DNA of 64,000 bases from Budorcas taxicolor. Lineage: Eukaryota; Chordata; Mammalia; Artiodactyla; Bovidae. Shown piece by piece: positions 34,815 through 46,274 of this stretch. The stretch lies in NCBI RefSeq assembly GCF_023091745.1, contig NC_068913.1, positions 14,588,001 through 14,652,000 of the forward strand, in the 5' to 3' direction. The notes beneath the pieces are model-generated. The model had not been told where the DNA came from and did not search any database. It worked only from the letters and a program-made list of their open reading frames with translations. Positions within the stretch are counted from its first letter, which is position 1; the number at the start of each line of letters is the position of its first letter. The translations under genes and the position numbers were made by a program.

Positions 34815-37285
34815 TGACCATTATATCTACTACTGTGGGCAAGAATCCCTTTGAAGAATTGGAGTAGCCCTCAAAATCAACAAAAGAGTCCAAAAATACA
34901 GTACTTGGGTGCAATCTCAAAAACAACAGAATGATCTCTGTTTATTTCCAAGGCAAGCCATTCAATATCACATTAATCCAAGTCGATGCCCCAACCACTA
35001 ATGCTGAAGAAGCTGAAGTTGAACAGTTCTATGAAGACCTATATGACCCAAAAAAGATGTCCTTTTCATCATAGGGGACTGGAATGCAAAAGTAGGAAGT
35101 CAAGAAACGCCTGGAGTAACAGGCAAATTTGGCCTTGGAATATGGTACGAAGCAGGGCAAAGACTAATAGAGTTTTGCCAAGAGAAGGCACTAGTCATAG
35201 CAAACACCCTCTTCCAACAACACAAGAGAAGACTCTACACATGGACATCACCAGACGGTCAACACCGAAATCAGATTGATTATATTCTCTGCAGCAAAAT
35301 TTGGAGAAGCTCTATACAGTCAACAAAAACAAGACCAGGAGCTGACTGTGGCTCAGATCATGAACTCCTTATTACCAAATTCAGACTGAAATTGAAGAAA
35401 GTAGGGAAAACCGCTAGACCATTCAGGTATGACCTAAATCAAATCCTTTATGATTATACAGTAGAAGTGAGACATAGATTTAAGGGCCTAGATCTGATAG
35501 AGTGCTTGATGAACTATGGAATGAGAGGTTCATGACATGGTACAGGAGACAGAGATCAAGACCATCCCCACGGAAAAGAAATGCAAAAAAGCAAAATGGC
35601 TGTCTGGGGAAGCCCTACAAATAGCTGTGAAAAGAAGAGAAGCGAAAAGCCAAGGAGAAAGGAAAGATAAAAGCATCTGAATGCAGAGTTCCAAAGAATA
35701 GCAAGAGATAAGAAAGCGTTCTTCAGCGATCAATGCAAAGAAATAGAGGAAAAGAACAGAATGGGAAAGACTAGAGATCTCTTCAAGAAAATTAGAGATA
35801 CCAAGGGAATATTTCATGCAAAGATGGGCTCGATAAAGGACAGAAATGGTATGGACCTAACAGAAGCAGAAGATATTAAGAAGAGGTGCCAAGAATACAC
35901 AGAAGAACTGTACAAAAAGGATCTTTACAACCCGGATAATCACGATGGTGTGATCACTCATCTAGAGCCAGACATTCTGGAATGTGAAGTCAAGTGGGCC
36001 TTAGAAAGCATCACTATGAACAAAGCTAGTGGAGGTGATGGAATTCCGGTAGAGCTATTTCAAATCCGGAAAGATGATGCTGTGAAAGTGCTGCACTCAA
36101 TATGCCAGCAAATTTGGAAAACTCAGCGGTGGCCATAGGACTGGAAAAGCTCTGTTTTCATTCCAATCCCAAAGAAAGGCAATGCCAAAGAATGCTCAAA
36201 CTACTGCACAATTGCGCTCATCTCACACGCTAGTAAAGTAATGCTCAAAATTCTCCAAGCCAGGCTTCAGCAATACATGAACCGTGAACTTCCAGATGTT
36301 CAAGCTGGTTTTTGAAAAGGCAGAGGAACCAGAGATCAAATTGCCAACATCCGCTGGATCATGGAAAAAGCAAGAGAGTTCCAGAAAAACATCTATTTCT
36401 GCTTTGTTGACTATGCCAAAGCCTTTGACTGTGTGGATCACAACATACTATGGAAAATTCTTAAAGAGATGGGAATACCAGACCACCTGACCTACCTCCT
36501 AATAAATCTGTATGCAAGTCAGGAAGCAACAGTTAGAACTGGACGTGGAACAACAGACTGGTTTGAAATTGAGAAAGGAGTACATCAAGGCTGTGTGTTA
36601 TCACCCTGCTTATTGAACTGATAGGCAGAGTACATCATCCAAATTGCTGGGCTAGATGAAACAGAAGTTGGAAACAGTGAAAGACTTTATTTTCTTGGGT
36701 TCTAAAATTGCTTCAGATGGTGACTACAGCCATGAAATTAAAAGATGCTTGTTTCTTGGAAGAAAAGCTGTGACAAACCTAGATGGCATATTAAAAAGCA
36801 GAGACATTACTTTGCCAACAAAGGTCCATATAGTCAGACCTATGATTTTTCTAGTAGTCATGTATGGATGTGAGAATTGGACTACAAAGAAAGCTGAGTG
36901 CCGAAGAATTGATGCTTTTGAGCTGCGGTGTTGCAGAAGACTCTTGAGAGTCCCTTGGACTGCAAGGAGATCCAATCAGTCAATCCTAAAGGAAATCAGT
37001 CCTGAATGTACATTGGAAGGACTGATGCTGAAGCTGAAACTCCAATACTTTGACCACTTGATGTGAAAAACTGACTCATTTGAAAAGACCCTGATGCTGG
37101 GAAAGATTGAAGGTAGGAGGAGAAGAGGATGATAGGAGACAAGATGATTGGATGGCATCACAGACTAAATGCACATAGGTTTGAGCAAGCTCCAGGAGAC
37201 AGTTAAGGACAGAGCACCCTGGCGTGCTGTGGCCCATGGGGTTGCAGAATTGGACATGCCTGGGCGACTGAACAACAGCAACAAA
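34815..37285 (+). mobile_element. Long decayed BovB LINE (endonuclease and RT)
   Basis: A 2.5-kb RTE-clade LINE in sense, the longest BovB here. Translated pieces show the apurinic endonuclease ('GLGIWYEAGQRLIEFCQE'; 'NQIDYILCSK' near 35270; an SDHELL-like block near 35360) and then the reverse transcriptase ('FVDYAKAFDCVDH' at about 36400, 'VHQGCVLSPCLLN' ending 36618). The C-terminal tail reaches the 3' end ('gggcgactgaacaaca'). Stops and frameshifts are spread throughout. The part that should hold the catalytic YADD motif is missing: the sequence jumps at about 36640-36660 from the 'CLLN' block to the 'ETVKDFIFLGSKIASDG' block. The element is dead. The family spread horizontally into ruminants long ago; this copy was inherited. 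Confidence 0.95.
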
Positions 37286-37849
37286 TATCAATCAAGAATT
37301 ACGGTAATTCTACTTGAGTCACCTCTGAGGACATAAAAGGTATAGTTTCTCGTTCGCAACCAAGCATAGTGCTAAGGACATTGTAAACAATCAGCGAATA
37401 ACTCTTTATTCATTTATTCATCCATGGTGGGCACTCAGGGCAGAAGAACGATTTTGTTCCCTACTTTATGGAATCTATAATTCTGCGGTTACTCTGAATT
37501 ACTAAGTTATTGTTATTAATATGTTCAGTACAGAAATATATTTTATCACAAATGCAAGTTATGCTCATTGTAGATGACTTCAGAAAATAAAGAGATAAAG
37601 AAGAAACAGGTATAATTTTTGCACTAGGAGATAAAAGCCAATGATATTTGGAAAATGATGCATGCATACAGATTTTTCTTCCCGTGTATGCATTTTTATA
37701 CCTAATATACATGTATATAAATTATATAAGTATGGACAAATATATATTAATACACTATATAAATATATATATATTTAAAGATATTTATACTACATTTATT
37801 ATTTTATAAATTGTTATCTCATAGATATTTTAAAATAAATGTCTATCTA
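37286..37849. other. AT-rich unique sequence
   Basis: It has TA-rich stretches at 37700-37790. No gene was recognised. Confidence 0.45.
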
Positions 37850-38010
37850 TCTAGTCATAATGACCTAAAAATATTCCATTATATGGATATGCCATAATTT
37901 GTTTATCAGAGTTTTTACTGTTGGTCACTTATATTGCTTCTGTATTTTTTACTATTATTAACAATACAATCATTATATACATTTTTATTAATTTGTCCAT
38001 CTGCTTTCTC
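37850..38010 (-). mobile_element. Old L1 ORF2 end fragment
   Basis: Antisense L1: 'atattccattatatggatat' and 'tttgtttatcagagttttt' match the reverse complement of the ORF2 C-terminal region, heavily diverged. Confidence 0.55.
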
Positions 38011-38149
38011 AGGACAAATACTTTACACTATGTAAAGCTTGAAATTTTATCTCCTGAAGATTTAAAATTAAGAATATAAACAGAAATTTTAAATGTTAAA
38101 AAAGCAAAGCTGATCTACAGTACTAGAAGTCAACATAATGTTTGTTCTA

Positions 38150-38335
38150 GGGGGTCAGGTGAGTGGAAGGTGACATAAAGGGGGTTTCAAGTGTACCTGA
38201 ACTATTTTGTGGTTGAACCTGAGGGTTGGTTACAGGGGTGTGTTCACTTTGAAAACTTCAACACACTTATGACTTGTCACTTTCTACTTTCTTACATTTA
38301 TGTTGTACATCAGTGAAATAAGTAAAAATATTATG
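38150..38335 (+). mobile_element. Possible old L1 3' UTR, sense
   Basis: 'gggttggttacaggggtgtg' followed by 'cactttctactttcttac' and 'cagtgaaataagtaaaa' resembles the terminal part of some L1M 3' UTRs. The assignment is weak. Confidence 0.4.
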
Positions 38336-38569
38336 ATTTGCATCCATATTTATATACTTATACATAAATTCTAAGAGTGAATACTATTACCTTTTAAAAT
38401 TTTTTAAAATTTATGTTACTAATTATACTACAGAAAGTTTACACCAGTTCTGACTCCCACAGACAATATATAAAATGTGATTTCTTTGTGTTCAAATTAA
38501 GACTATCATAGTTTTTCTAATTTGTGGTGATGCATACATTTTAAAATTGAGTGTTTTTCTCTCTTACTT

Positions 38570-39190
38570 TATGTTTGGAAAATTTTCAAACTCATAGAAA
38601 AGTTGAAATAATATAACAGTATCTGAAATATATAATTTTATTATATAATAGTAAAAAAAAAATCATGGTCATCTTAAGTCCCTCATTAGATTTGCCAACT
38701 CTTAATTTTTTGCCACTTTTGCTTTTTCTGTCTCTATTTACACACACATTCACTTGCTCACTCATGCATCTATGCACGTATGTATATGTGTATATATACA
38801 CATATATATGCATTTAATTTTATACTTCTGAATTATTTGATAAGAACCTTTAGACACCATGACAGTTTACCCCTTAAGAATAAGAATATTCTGCTACATA
38901 ACCACAATACTTCTACCACACCTTAAAAAATTAGCAATAACTCTATTATCAAGTAACATCTAGTCCATATAGTCCCACAACCACACCAAGAAAATCTTTT
39001 CTGGCTTTTTAAAAATACAAGATTAAATAAAGTTTACTTACTCATTGCATTTAGTGGCTTTGTCTCTTTAGTCTCTTTCTACCTAAAACAGAACCCCACC
39101 ACCATTACCCTACCTGGCTTTCTTGCATGATGTTGGAATTTTTTTAAAGTCTATGGCACTTGATAACCTTCTGTTTGCTTTCAAATATGT
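38570..39190 (-). mobile_element. Old L1 (L1M/HAL1 type) 3' UTR
   Basis: Antisense signature blocks: 'aactcatagaaaagttgaaa', 'tttttgccacttttgcttt', 'cataaccacaatactt', 'ttagtctctttctacc'. A mixed TG/TA microsatellite lies inside at 38775-38811. The fragment ends about 350 bp upstream of the ASB4 TATA element. Confidence 0.65.
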
Positions 39191-39544
39191 ATGACCATTC
39201 TTGATTTTGTAGGCTCATGTTGCAAAATTATTATAGGTTTTCAGAAGCACATGTATCAGCAACTGTAATAAATTTTCATTTGCAGCTATTGGTTAATCAT
39301 TGAATCTCCAGTTGGGCACCAGATGTTTTTACAAAGGGGGGAAAAAGCATTAAGAGCTTTTAAATCTTACACTATTACTCTGATTGTACAAGAAATAATG
39401 ATGACATTTCAGTCTCTGAAATATATTGCCAGGATTTTCCTTCATATTGACACTTGTTATTCAATGAATTAGTATAGAACCAGTTTAAAAGGCCAGAGAG
39501 TGCAGCGGCAGCCAAGAAGGATATTTTGAAGTTTGAAATGATCC
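39191..39544 (+). promoter_or_regulatory. ASB4: Proximal upstream region of ASB4
   Basis: Repeat-free, AT-rich sequence lies immediately 5' of the TATA element. It is not a CpG island, which fits a tissue-restricted rather than housekeeping promoter. No specific factor site is claimed. Confidence 0.45.
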
Positions 39545-39556
39545 CTATATAAATAG
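39545..39556 (+). promoter_or_regulatory. ASB4: TATA element of ASB4
   Basis: 'ctatataaatag' lies 57 nt before the upstream AUG at 39613 and 126 nt before the expected start codon at 39682. With the usual TATA-to-start distance, transcription would begin near 39575-39585, giving a 5' leader of about 100 nt. A second, weaker A-rich 'gataaaaag' at 39643 is too close to the coding start to be the main element. The call is by motif and position only. Confidence 0.6.
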
Positions 39557-39681
39557 AACGGATCAGCATAACTTTGGGATAAAATTAGCTGAGAGTTTGT
39601 GGGCTCTCTAGCATGTGCCTTTTTGGTTGGCGCTGCCTGCCTGATAAAAAGCACAACAAAGCTTCCAGAGAGACAGGAAGG

Positions 39682-39868
39682 ATGGACGGCACGGCTGCCC
39701 CTATCACGAAATCTGCAGCTGCCAAGTTAGTTAAGAGAAATTTCCTTGAGGCTCTAAAGTCAAATGACTTCGGGAAATTGAAGGCCATTTTAATCCAAAG
39801 ACAGATAGATGTGGACACAGTTTTTGAAGTTGAAGATGAGAATATGGTTTTGGCATCTTATAAACAAG
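39682..39868 (+). CDS. ASB4: ASB4 coding exon 1 (partial gene)
   Basis: This is the first coding exon of ankyrin repeat and SOCS box protein 4, residues 1-62 plus one base of codon 63. I recognise the ASB4 N-terminus: it starts 'MDGTAAPITKSAAAKLVKRN', then passes 'KLKAILIQRQIDVDTVFEV' and ends 'MVLASYKQ'. ASB proteins are substrate receptors of Elongin B/C-Cullin-5 ubiquitin ligases. Published roles of ASB4 are in vascular differentiation and hypothalamic signalling, and mouse Asb4 is imprinted. The start at 39682 has a strong context (A at -3, G at +4) and agrees with the family start. The donor is 'aacaag|gtaaaa' at 39869, leaving phase 1, which matches exon 2. An in-frame AUG exists 69 nt upstream. 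Reading on past the donor gives a stop at 39951 and is not expected to be used. Confidence 0.95.
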
Positions 39869-42094
39869 GTAAAAAAATTATAAGTGTAATTGTAAAATCA
39901 ATAGAAAATGGATTTTTTGTTTTAATGTGCACCATTAGCCACCCAAGGTAAACTGGTAGCTCTTATTGTTTCTTTAAATATATGTTTAAAAAATATTTCT
40001 AATGTAATAATTTCTTTCTCTTTAAACTAGACCAAATCATGAGCTGATATATATATATATAGATATAGATATATATATGAATATATTGTTTTCTTTACTT
40101 TCCTTCTTTCTTCTTTCTATATCCCTGTGCCTGGAATTTGAAATCTTGGATAAAAATATTTAGTAATGCAGTTTTCTTCTATTTCTAGCTTTCCTTCTTC
40201 CTAAAAGTGCATAAAGCTTCTCTAGATTATGGCTAAATAGATTGCTGAAATCTAATCCAGTCACTATGACTGGCTTGGGAACAGGCTTACTAACTTTGTG
40301 TTAACAGGGCCCTTAAAGATATATCATCTCTATGTGCACTTGAAGGAAAAGGGATTTTTGCCCCATTTGGAGGGTTAATAAATGGGTAAGGCTACACGTT
40401 GATACACCTTTATGGTCCTTGTCGTCCTTTTAATGAGTTTTCGGTTCAAGTAGAAAAGGTAAAACCAGAAAAGCCAAAAAGTTAACCTTTTTTCTGTGAC
40501 TATAGTGATAGCTTAAAAATGTAGTTTTACTTATTACAGAGTACCTACCTTATGAAGAACTAAGGACAAGAAAAATTAGAACCAAATTTCTTTGATCAAG
40601 GGATTTTCTGGAACCCATGCTTAATAACTCAGAAATAAATTAGAAGTGAGCAGACTCTGATTTCCCAAATCAGCTAGTTAATGGGGGAATTTGAGTAGCG
40701 AGGCCATCTGGTGAGCAGACTGCAAACAAACACCATGTTCAACATCACTTCTGTTTAAACAAAATAGAGGATAAGGTCTTGTGTGCAGCATTGAGAGAGA
40801 GATAGCAATTCATTTTTTATGTTTAAAATACTTTCCATTTGTATATAAATCATCAGCATGATCAATTTTTGGGAATGAGTACTAATGGTATATATTTCTA
40901 TATTAAAACACTTGTCAGTTCTGAAGGAAGCTGAAGCAAGTTAGTGTTTATAATTTTTACTTGCGGCTTTTATTATAAATTGGCATTGCTATTTTGACTG
41001 GAAAATAACGAAGGGGTCTGTGTTATCAAAAATGGTTGATAGAAGCTCTGTCAAGAAGAAAAATTGTATACTATATGATTAGATTACTTTTATGTATTTG
41101 TTTAGTGAAAGACTTTCTGAATACAAATACATTTTAAGGTATTTTTAAAAACTTATATTTAAGCCTAGAGTAAAATAACTTACATCCAAGTCAGCAGGTA
41201 ATTTGTGTGACCCTGAGTTGTGAAGACTGCCTTTCCTTCTCTTCTGAGCATGCCAAATTGCGTAGATCCTGCAAAGGTTCTGAGGTGATGAGAAAGGGAG
41301 TTTTAGTGGCAGTTTACAGAGAAGGATGCTGTTTCTCTTGATTCCAATGGTGTCATCATCCTTGAATGAGAAAAAAATGCACTTTAAAATCTTTCTGTCA
41401 ATATGAGCCAACTCTCTGTGGTTTTCATAGAGCTGAATTTTCATTCAATCTAATGGGTGTTTTCATAGGCCTGCGAAGATGGGGCTTTCAATTAGACAGA
41501 AAGCAAATTATGCTCTCTGGTTTTGGGGGAAAAAACCAGAGCTGTTCCATTGCTATGCATGCCAGGTGAATGCAAGAAATGATAGAATTTGTGGTCATAT
41601 CCTCAGAGTTTATGCAGAAAATCATGACTGTTTGTGCACATGTGCGCATGTCTACATGCACCTGTAGAAAGAAATACACTTACTCTCTGTTTAATATGAA
41701 TATGGCTATAAGACTCTGTCTTTTCAATCTTAATCCCATTTTCTTCAAAGTTTCTTCAGATATTTTCACCTGGCTTCCAGCCTAATTATCAAACCTTTGC
41801 TTTTAGTCACGAATGGAAGTGAAGCATAGAATCCTAGTTGCTAGCCAAGCAAAGTAGACCTAAGTGGCTATATCAATTTCTAAGTCACAGAGGAATTCCC
41901 GAGGACTAGTGTAGTGCTGAGCAGGCTACACTGGTCGTTTGTTATTTAGTTAGTTAGAATTAGTTCCTTTCTGAATAATTCTGATGAATGAGACCCTTTT
42001 CTGTGTGGCCTTGAGTGGTATGTGACTGCATTAAACTTTGTGAGACTTTCTTAAATCACAGCAGACTTCTTGGATGTTGAATGCTGTTGAATTG

Positions 42095-42272
42095 TTATGA
42101 ATTAGTTTTTTATTTTTTAAAGCACTTTTGAAAAGTTCTACAATGGAAAAGTGCGCAAATCGTAACTGTGCACTTGGTTAATTTCCACAAAATGAACAAA
42201 CGTCTGCAGCCAGCATCCAGATGAAGAAATAGAATGTTGCCAGCTTACTTTTAAAGTGTGGCAGTCTTCAGG
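42095..42272 (-). mobile_element. Old L1 3' UTR fragment
   Basis: 'aaaagtgcgcaaatcgtaac', 'ggttaatttccacaaaatga' and 'ccagatgaagaaatagaatg' are antisense L1M 3' UTR signatures. It is interrupted on its right by a SINE. Confidence 0.6.
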
Positions 42273-42402
42273 TTTTGGTTGCTCAGTCGCTCAGTCGTGT
42301 CCGATTCTTTGTGACCCCATGGACTGTAGCCAGCCAGGCTCCCCTGTCCTTGGGATTCTCCAGGCAAGAATACTGGAGTGGGTTACCATTTCCTTCTCCA
42401 CA
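42273..42402 (-). mobile_element. BovA SINE fragment
   Basis: Antisense BovA monomer from 'ggttgctcagtcgctcagtc' to 'ccatttccttctcca'. The tRNA-like head is absent. Confidence 0.9.
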
Positions 42403-42769
42403 GCTTTTAGTTATTTTTGGCTTAATAGGCATGACGGTGTATAAAATCTAGAACATAATATGCTTCCTTTAAATTTGGTTTGTGTATACTCAACGTTTGA
42501 TTGTCCTGGGGAAGATCAGCAGTGGTACAATTAATCCCAAATAGTTTTTGTTTCTTTTAGGACATATTGTAGCACTTTACATACAATTTTTAAAAGTGAC
42601 CCCATTTTCACCTGAATTATGGTATGTTTAAGCCAGTATGAAAGTCAGTTTACATTTTTTTGTAAAGGCAACTCAAATCTGTTGGTGAAGAAATCAACTT
42701 GGAATCTTAACATTGCAACTCCAGATCCACAGTCTAAATGGTATACCAGTAATCAAAAATTGACCTCCT

Positions 42770-43058
42770 AAGCGAGTGTAACAGAGAAGGCAATGGCACC
42801 CCACTCCAGTACTCTTGCCTGGAAAACCCCATGGATGGAGGAGCCTGGTAGGCTGCAGTCCATGCGGTCGCTGAGGGTCGGACATGACTGAGCGGCTTCA
42901 CTTTCTCTTTTCACTTGCATGCATTGGAGAAGGAAATGGCAACCCACTCCAGTGTTCTTGCCTGGAGAATCCCAGGGACAGGGGAGCCTGGTGGGCTGCC
43001 GCCTCTGGGGTCGCACAGAGTCGGACACGACTGAAGCGACTTAGCAGCAAGCGAGTGT
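42770..43058 (+). mobile_element. Bov-A2 SINE dimer with target-site duplication
   Basis: Two BovA units in sense with a 3' AGC tail ('gcgacttagcagca'). It is bounded by perfect 10-bp repeats 'aagcgagtgt' at 42770-42779 and 43049-43058, so the element is 42780-43048. CpG retention suggests recent insertion. Confidence 0.96.
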
Positions 43059-43214
43059 GAAGTATGGACCTGGTGAGGAAAGTGGAACAAAGTGTCTGGA
43101 AATTCACTTCTGCTGCCCTGTCTCGGAGCAGCTTCTCTCACCTGTGAGACTGAGAACAGATTTAGAAGCTAGCTTCTAGGTCCAGATGGCGGGTGCTGCC
43201 TAGCCCCAGCCCCT

Positions 43215-43586
43215 AATAATGATTCTTTCAAAAAAGGCTGTATTTATTTATTTATGGCTGTGCTGGTGTGCATTGCTGCGCAGGCTTTTGTCTAGCTGCA
43301 GCAAGCAGGGGCTACTCCCTGGTTGCAGTGTGCGGGCTCCTCGTTGCAGGGGCTTCTCTTGTTGTGGAGCATGGGCTTGAGGGCTTGTGGGCTTCAGTAC
43401 TTGTGGCACGTGGGCTCGGTAGTTGTGGCTCGGGGCCTCTAGAGCACAGACTCAGTAACTCTGGTGCATGGGCTTACTTCTGCAGCATGTGGGATCTTCC
43501 CAGACCGGGGATGGAACCTATGTCTTCTGCATTAGCAAGCAAAGTCTTTAGCGCTGAGCCACCAGGGAAGCCCAATAATGATTCTT
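43215..43586 (-). mobile_element. CHR SINE, full length, with target-site duplication
   Basis: An antisense CHR SINE (43228-43573) with its A-rich tail at the left ('tttatttatttatggctgtg') and tRNA-like head at the right ('gccaccagggaagccc'). Perfect 13-bp repeats 'aataatgattctt' flank it (43215-43227, 43574-43586). The 117-codon frame across it is SINE-derived. Confidence 0.96.
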
Positions 43587-45039
43587 GGAGACATCTCGTT
43601 CTATTTTTTCAAGTATTTTAAACTTCATAGTCAAGTCTTCAGAAAAAATTATATTTTATCAATTAAAAATATGTGTCTAACACTTTGTAAAGCAAACATT
43701 CTGGTTGGCATTTCCATTATCTCCTGGAGAATGACAGAGATATGGGTCTTAAAATGAAAACAGGTAAGCTAAATGACGTCTACCAGCTGACCACTTTAAA
43801 ATAGGAATGATGTGAAGTAAAGTTAAATAACGAACAACTCTTAACTCCCAAATACAGTAAACAATTGAATAGTTAGGAGATGTCAATGATATACTTTATT
43901 ATGAGCAAAGCACACAACATTCATAGTGAAAACAAGCCTCTAAGAAAACTCAGAGTTCTTCTCAGTAGGTGATCTCCATACTGGAAACGTGAATATCCAT
44001 AAAGCTGTTTCCAGAGATTTTTCTCACCACATGTTTTGATTCTCCTTCAGGTGTATGAGCCTTAGCTCATTAATGTTACAAGAGGAATATCATACTTATC
44101 TCTTTGGTATGAAATTCCCTAGTCAGCAAGGCTAATCAGAATCCTTTTATTAATCAGTATGATGTACTTTAAGTACTTCATTTATGGCCCACAGCCGCAG
44201 GTTCTTTGGTTGATAGTCATATTTTTAATTAAAATAGCCAATGACTGATTTCACTGAAAAACTTTCTGGCAGGTAATCTATCTACTAAGTCGCAAGAGCC
44301 TTCCAAATATCTTGAAAGCTCTTATTTTCACTCTGCTAATGAATAATCTTCTTATCACCTAATTTTCCTGTCTGCCAGAAACTCACTCTCCTGCTTTCTT
44401 ATTGTCATCCTAGGATTCTTTTCCTTTCCTAGATGTTCAAACATTTTTCTTTTAAATTTTACATTGCAAGCTTACTCCCCCCCCCCTCCTGGGGGAACTC
44501 TGAGATTTATCCTGAAAATATTAGCTACTAAAAAATAGCCAAGAATTGTGCTCCAGTCTATAATCCTTCAGGACTGTGTAAATACGTGGACAGAGCAGAG
44601 CAAATGTCTGCTAATCCAGCCATGAGCAGTGTGTGTAACCTTTGGCTGTAATAACAGAGGCTTCTCATGTGTGGGGTTCTTTGGACTCAGATAACATTAT
44701 AGCTGAAAACTGTGGCAGATCTAGGGCTTAGCTGAAGGTTTACCAGAAATGTGTACATCCTCCCAAACACTGGAGCAGAACCAACCCCTCTTTCAAAAGA
44801 TGGCCCAAATATTTTGCTCCTAACCCTCTTTCCTGAGCCAGCAGGTTGTCCACTGAATGACTTTGGTTTCTGATTTAAATTAAACACACACACACACAAA
44901 CACACACGCAAGAATTGGTCTGCATATTTTTGTAGCAGCTTAACTCCATTCCTTTAGAACTTTTGCCTAAAAGTGACATCGGTTTAGAGGTGGACTGAAT
45001 GTAGCTTTCAGATCATTGATGGCAACTTAGAGATTTGTT
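43587..45039. other. Intron 1 unique sequence
   Basis: About 1.4 kb without recognised interspersed repeats. It has a C run at 44476-44484 and an interrupted (CA)n at 44881-44908. Confidence 0.5.
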
Positions 45040-45342
45040 GTTGCTGTTCAGCTGCTAAGTCATGTCAGACTCGTTGCAACCCCATGGACTGTAGCACACC
45101 AGGCTTCCCTGTCCTTCACCGTCCCCTGGAGTTTGTTCAAACTCATGTCCATGGAGTCAGTGATACCATCCAACCATCCCATCCTCTCTCGCCCCCTTCT
45201 CCTGCCCTCAATCTTTCCCAGCACCAGGGTCTTTTCTAGTGAGTCAGCTCTTCGCATCCGGTGCCCCAAGTATTGGAGCTTCAGCATTAGTCCTTCCAAT
45301 GAATATTCAGGGTTGATTTCTTTTAGGATTGACTGGTTTGAG
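45040..45342 (-). mobile_element. BovB LINE 3' fragment
   Basis: About 300 bp of antisense BovB, from 'tgttcagctgctaagtcatg' to 'aggattgactggttt'. 'gagatttg' on both sides may be a short target-site duplication. Confidence 0.93.
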
Positions 45343-45717
45343 ATTTGGGGAGATTAATTATACAAACATGGGTACTTCCTGCTACTTAATCTCTGCAAGA
45401 TATGTATCCTCATCTAAAGGGGAAGCTTTGTCAAGATGCCCTGCATGCTGATTATCTACAGTGTTATGAAGGGGAAATTATATAGGCAGATTATGTGTCT
45501 TGGTCTGGGAAAGGTAAAAAAGTAACTATAGATGCTGTAAATCCAAGTGGGCATGGCCTGTATTTGAGAGTTCTTTCTGGGATTTTTGCCTTGGAGAAAG
45601 AATCTGCATTTTCATCTTTTTTCTTCTCAGTTAAGCTCCTTGCTCAGGCAGAGCAAAGCAGAGGGCATCACTGCACATAGCCTGCAGACCTGGGGTGAGA
45701 ACCAAGTGGCTTACATA

Positions 45718-46274
45718 CATTAAGGGGGGCAGTACCTTCCTTACCTCTAGCCCTATCAAGGGCTTTGTTCCTGGGTTTTCCTCCCCACCCTCCTCCACCC
45801 CCCACACACACCTCATCCTGTGCGCAGTCTGAGCATACAGTCAGAGGGCAGCCTGGCCTCGGCAGAGATGAGCAGAGGGGGCCCTTCGAAAGACAAGTGC
45901 TGAGAGCGAATCACACTCTGAGTGCTGAAGCCCTAGGACAATTCTGCCGTGGAAAGAAGAGAGAGTGTGAAAGAGACTGCACAGTTAGTTACCTGTATTT
46001 CCTCATGCTGCGACCATTGGGGGTTACATTTTGGAGGAGAGATTGTGATCTCTTGACAGCATTGACACAAGGGAGTTAATAAGTGCTGCGTCACTGCGGT
46101 TTCTGATGATGGCATCACCTCATGTTTGGTCCTCAGTGAGGGTGGGTGTGGGGGAAAGGATACTCCTGTTTGTTGCTACAGGGACCCGTGGCTGCAGCCT
46201 CATTGAAGGTGGTGATTGTATATGGGTGGCCCTTGATAGGGCCAGAGTTAAGGAAGGTACTGCCCCCCTTAATG
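45718..46274. repeat. Imperfect inverted repeat, 46-bp arms
   Basis: The left arm 45718-45763 (starts 'cattaaggggggcagtacct') is the reverse complement of the right arm 46229-46274 (ends 'aggtactgccccccttaatg') at 44 of 46 positions. The spacer is 465 bp of mixed composition. Weaker inverted matching may extend outward: 'gcttaca' beside each arm with a 4-bp offset, and 'gcaaagcag' at 45653-45661 against 'ctgctttgc' at 46313-46321. It belongs to no repeat family I recognise. In the ASB4 pre-mRNA the arms could pair. Origin could be an inverted duplication or the terminal repeats of an unnamed old DNA transposon. Confidence 0.9.

Noticed and set aside
39869..39951. ASB4 exon 1 reading on into intron 1 as a 112-residue protein
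   Set aside because: A good splice donor at 39869 and perfect phase agreement with exon 2 at 51027 show that this extension is intronic.
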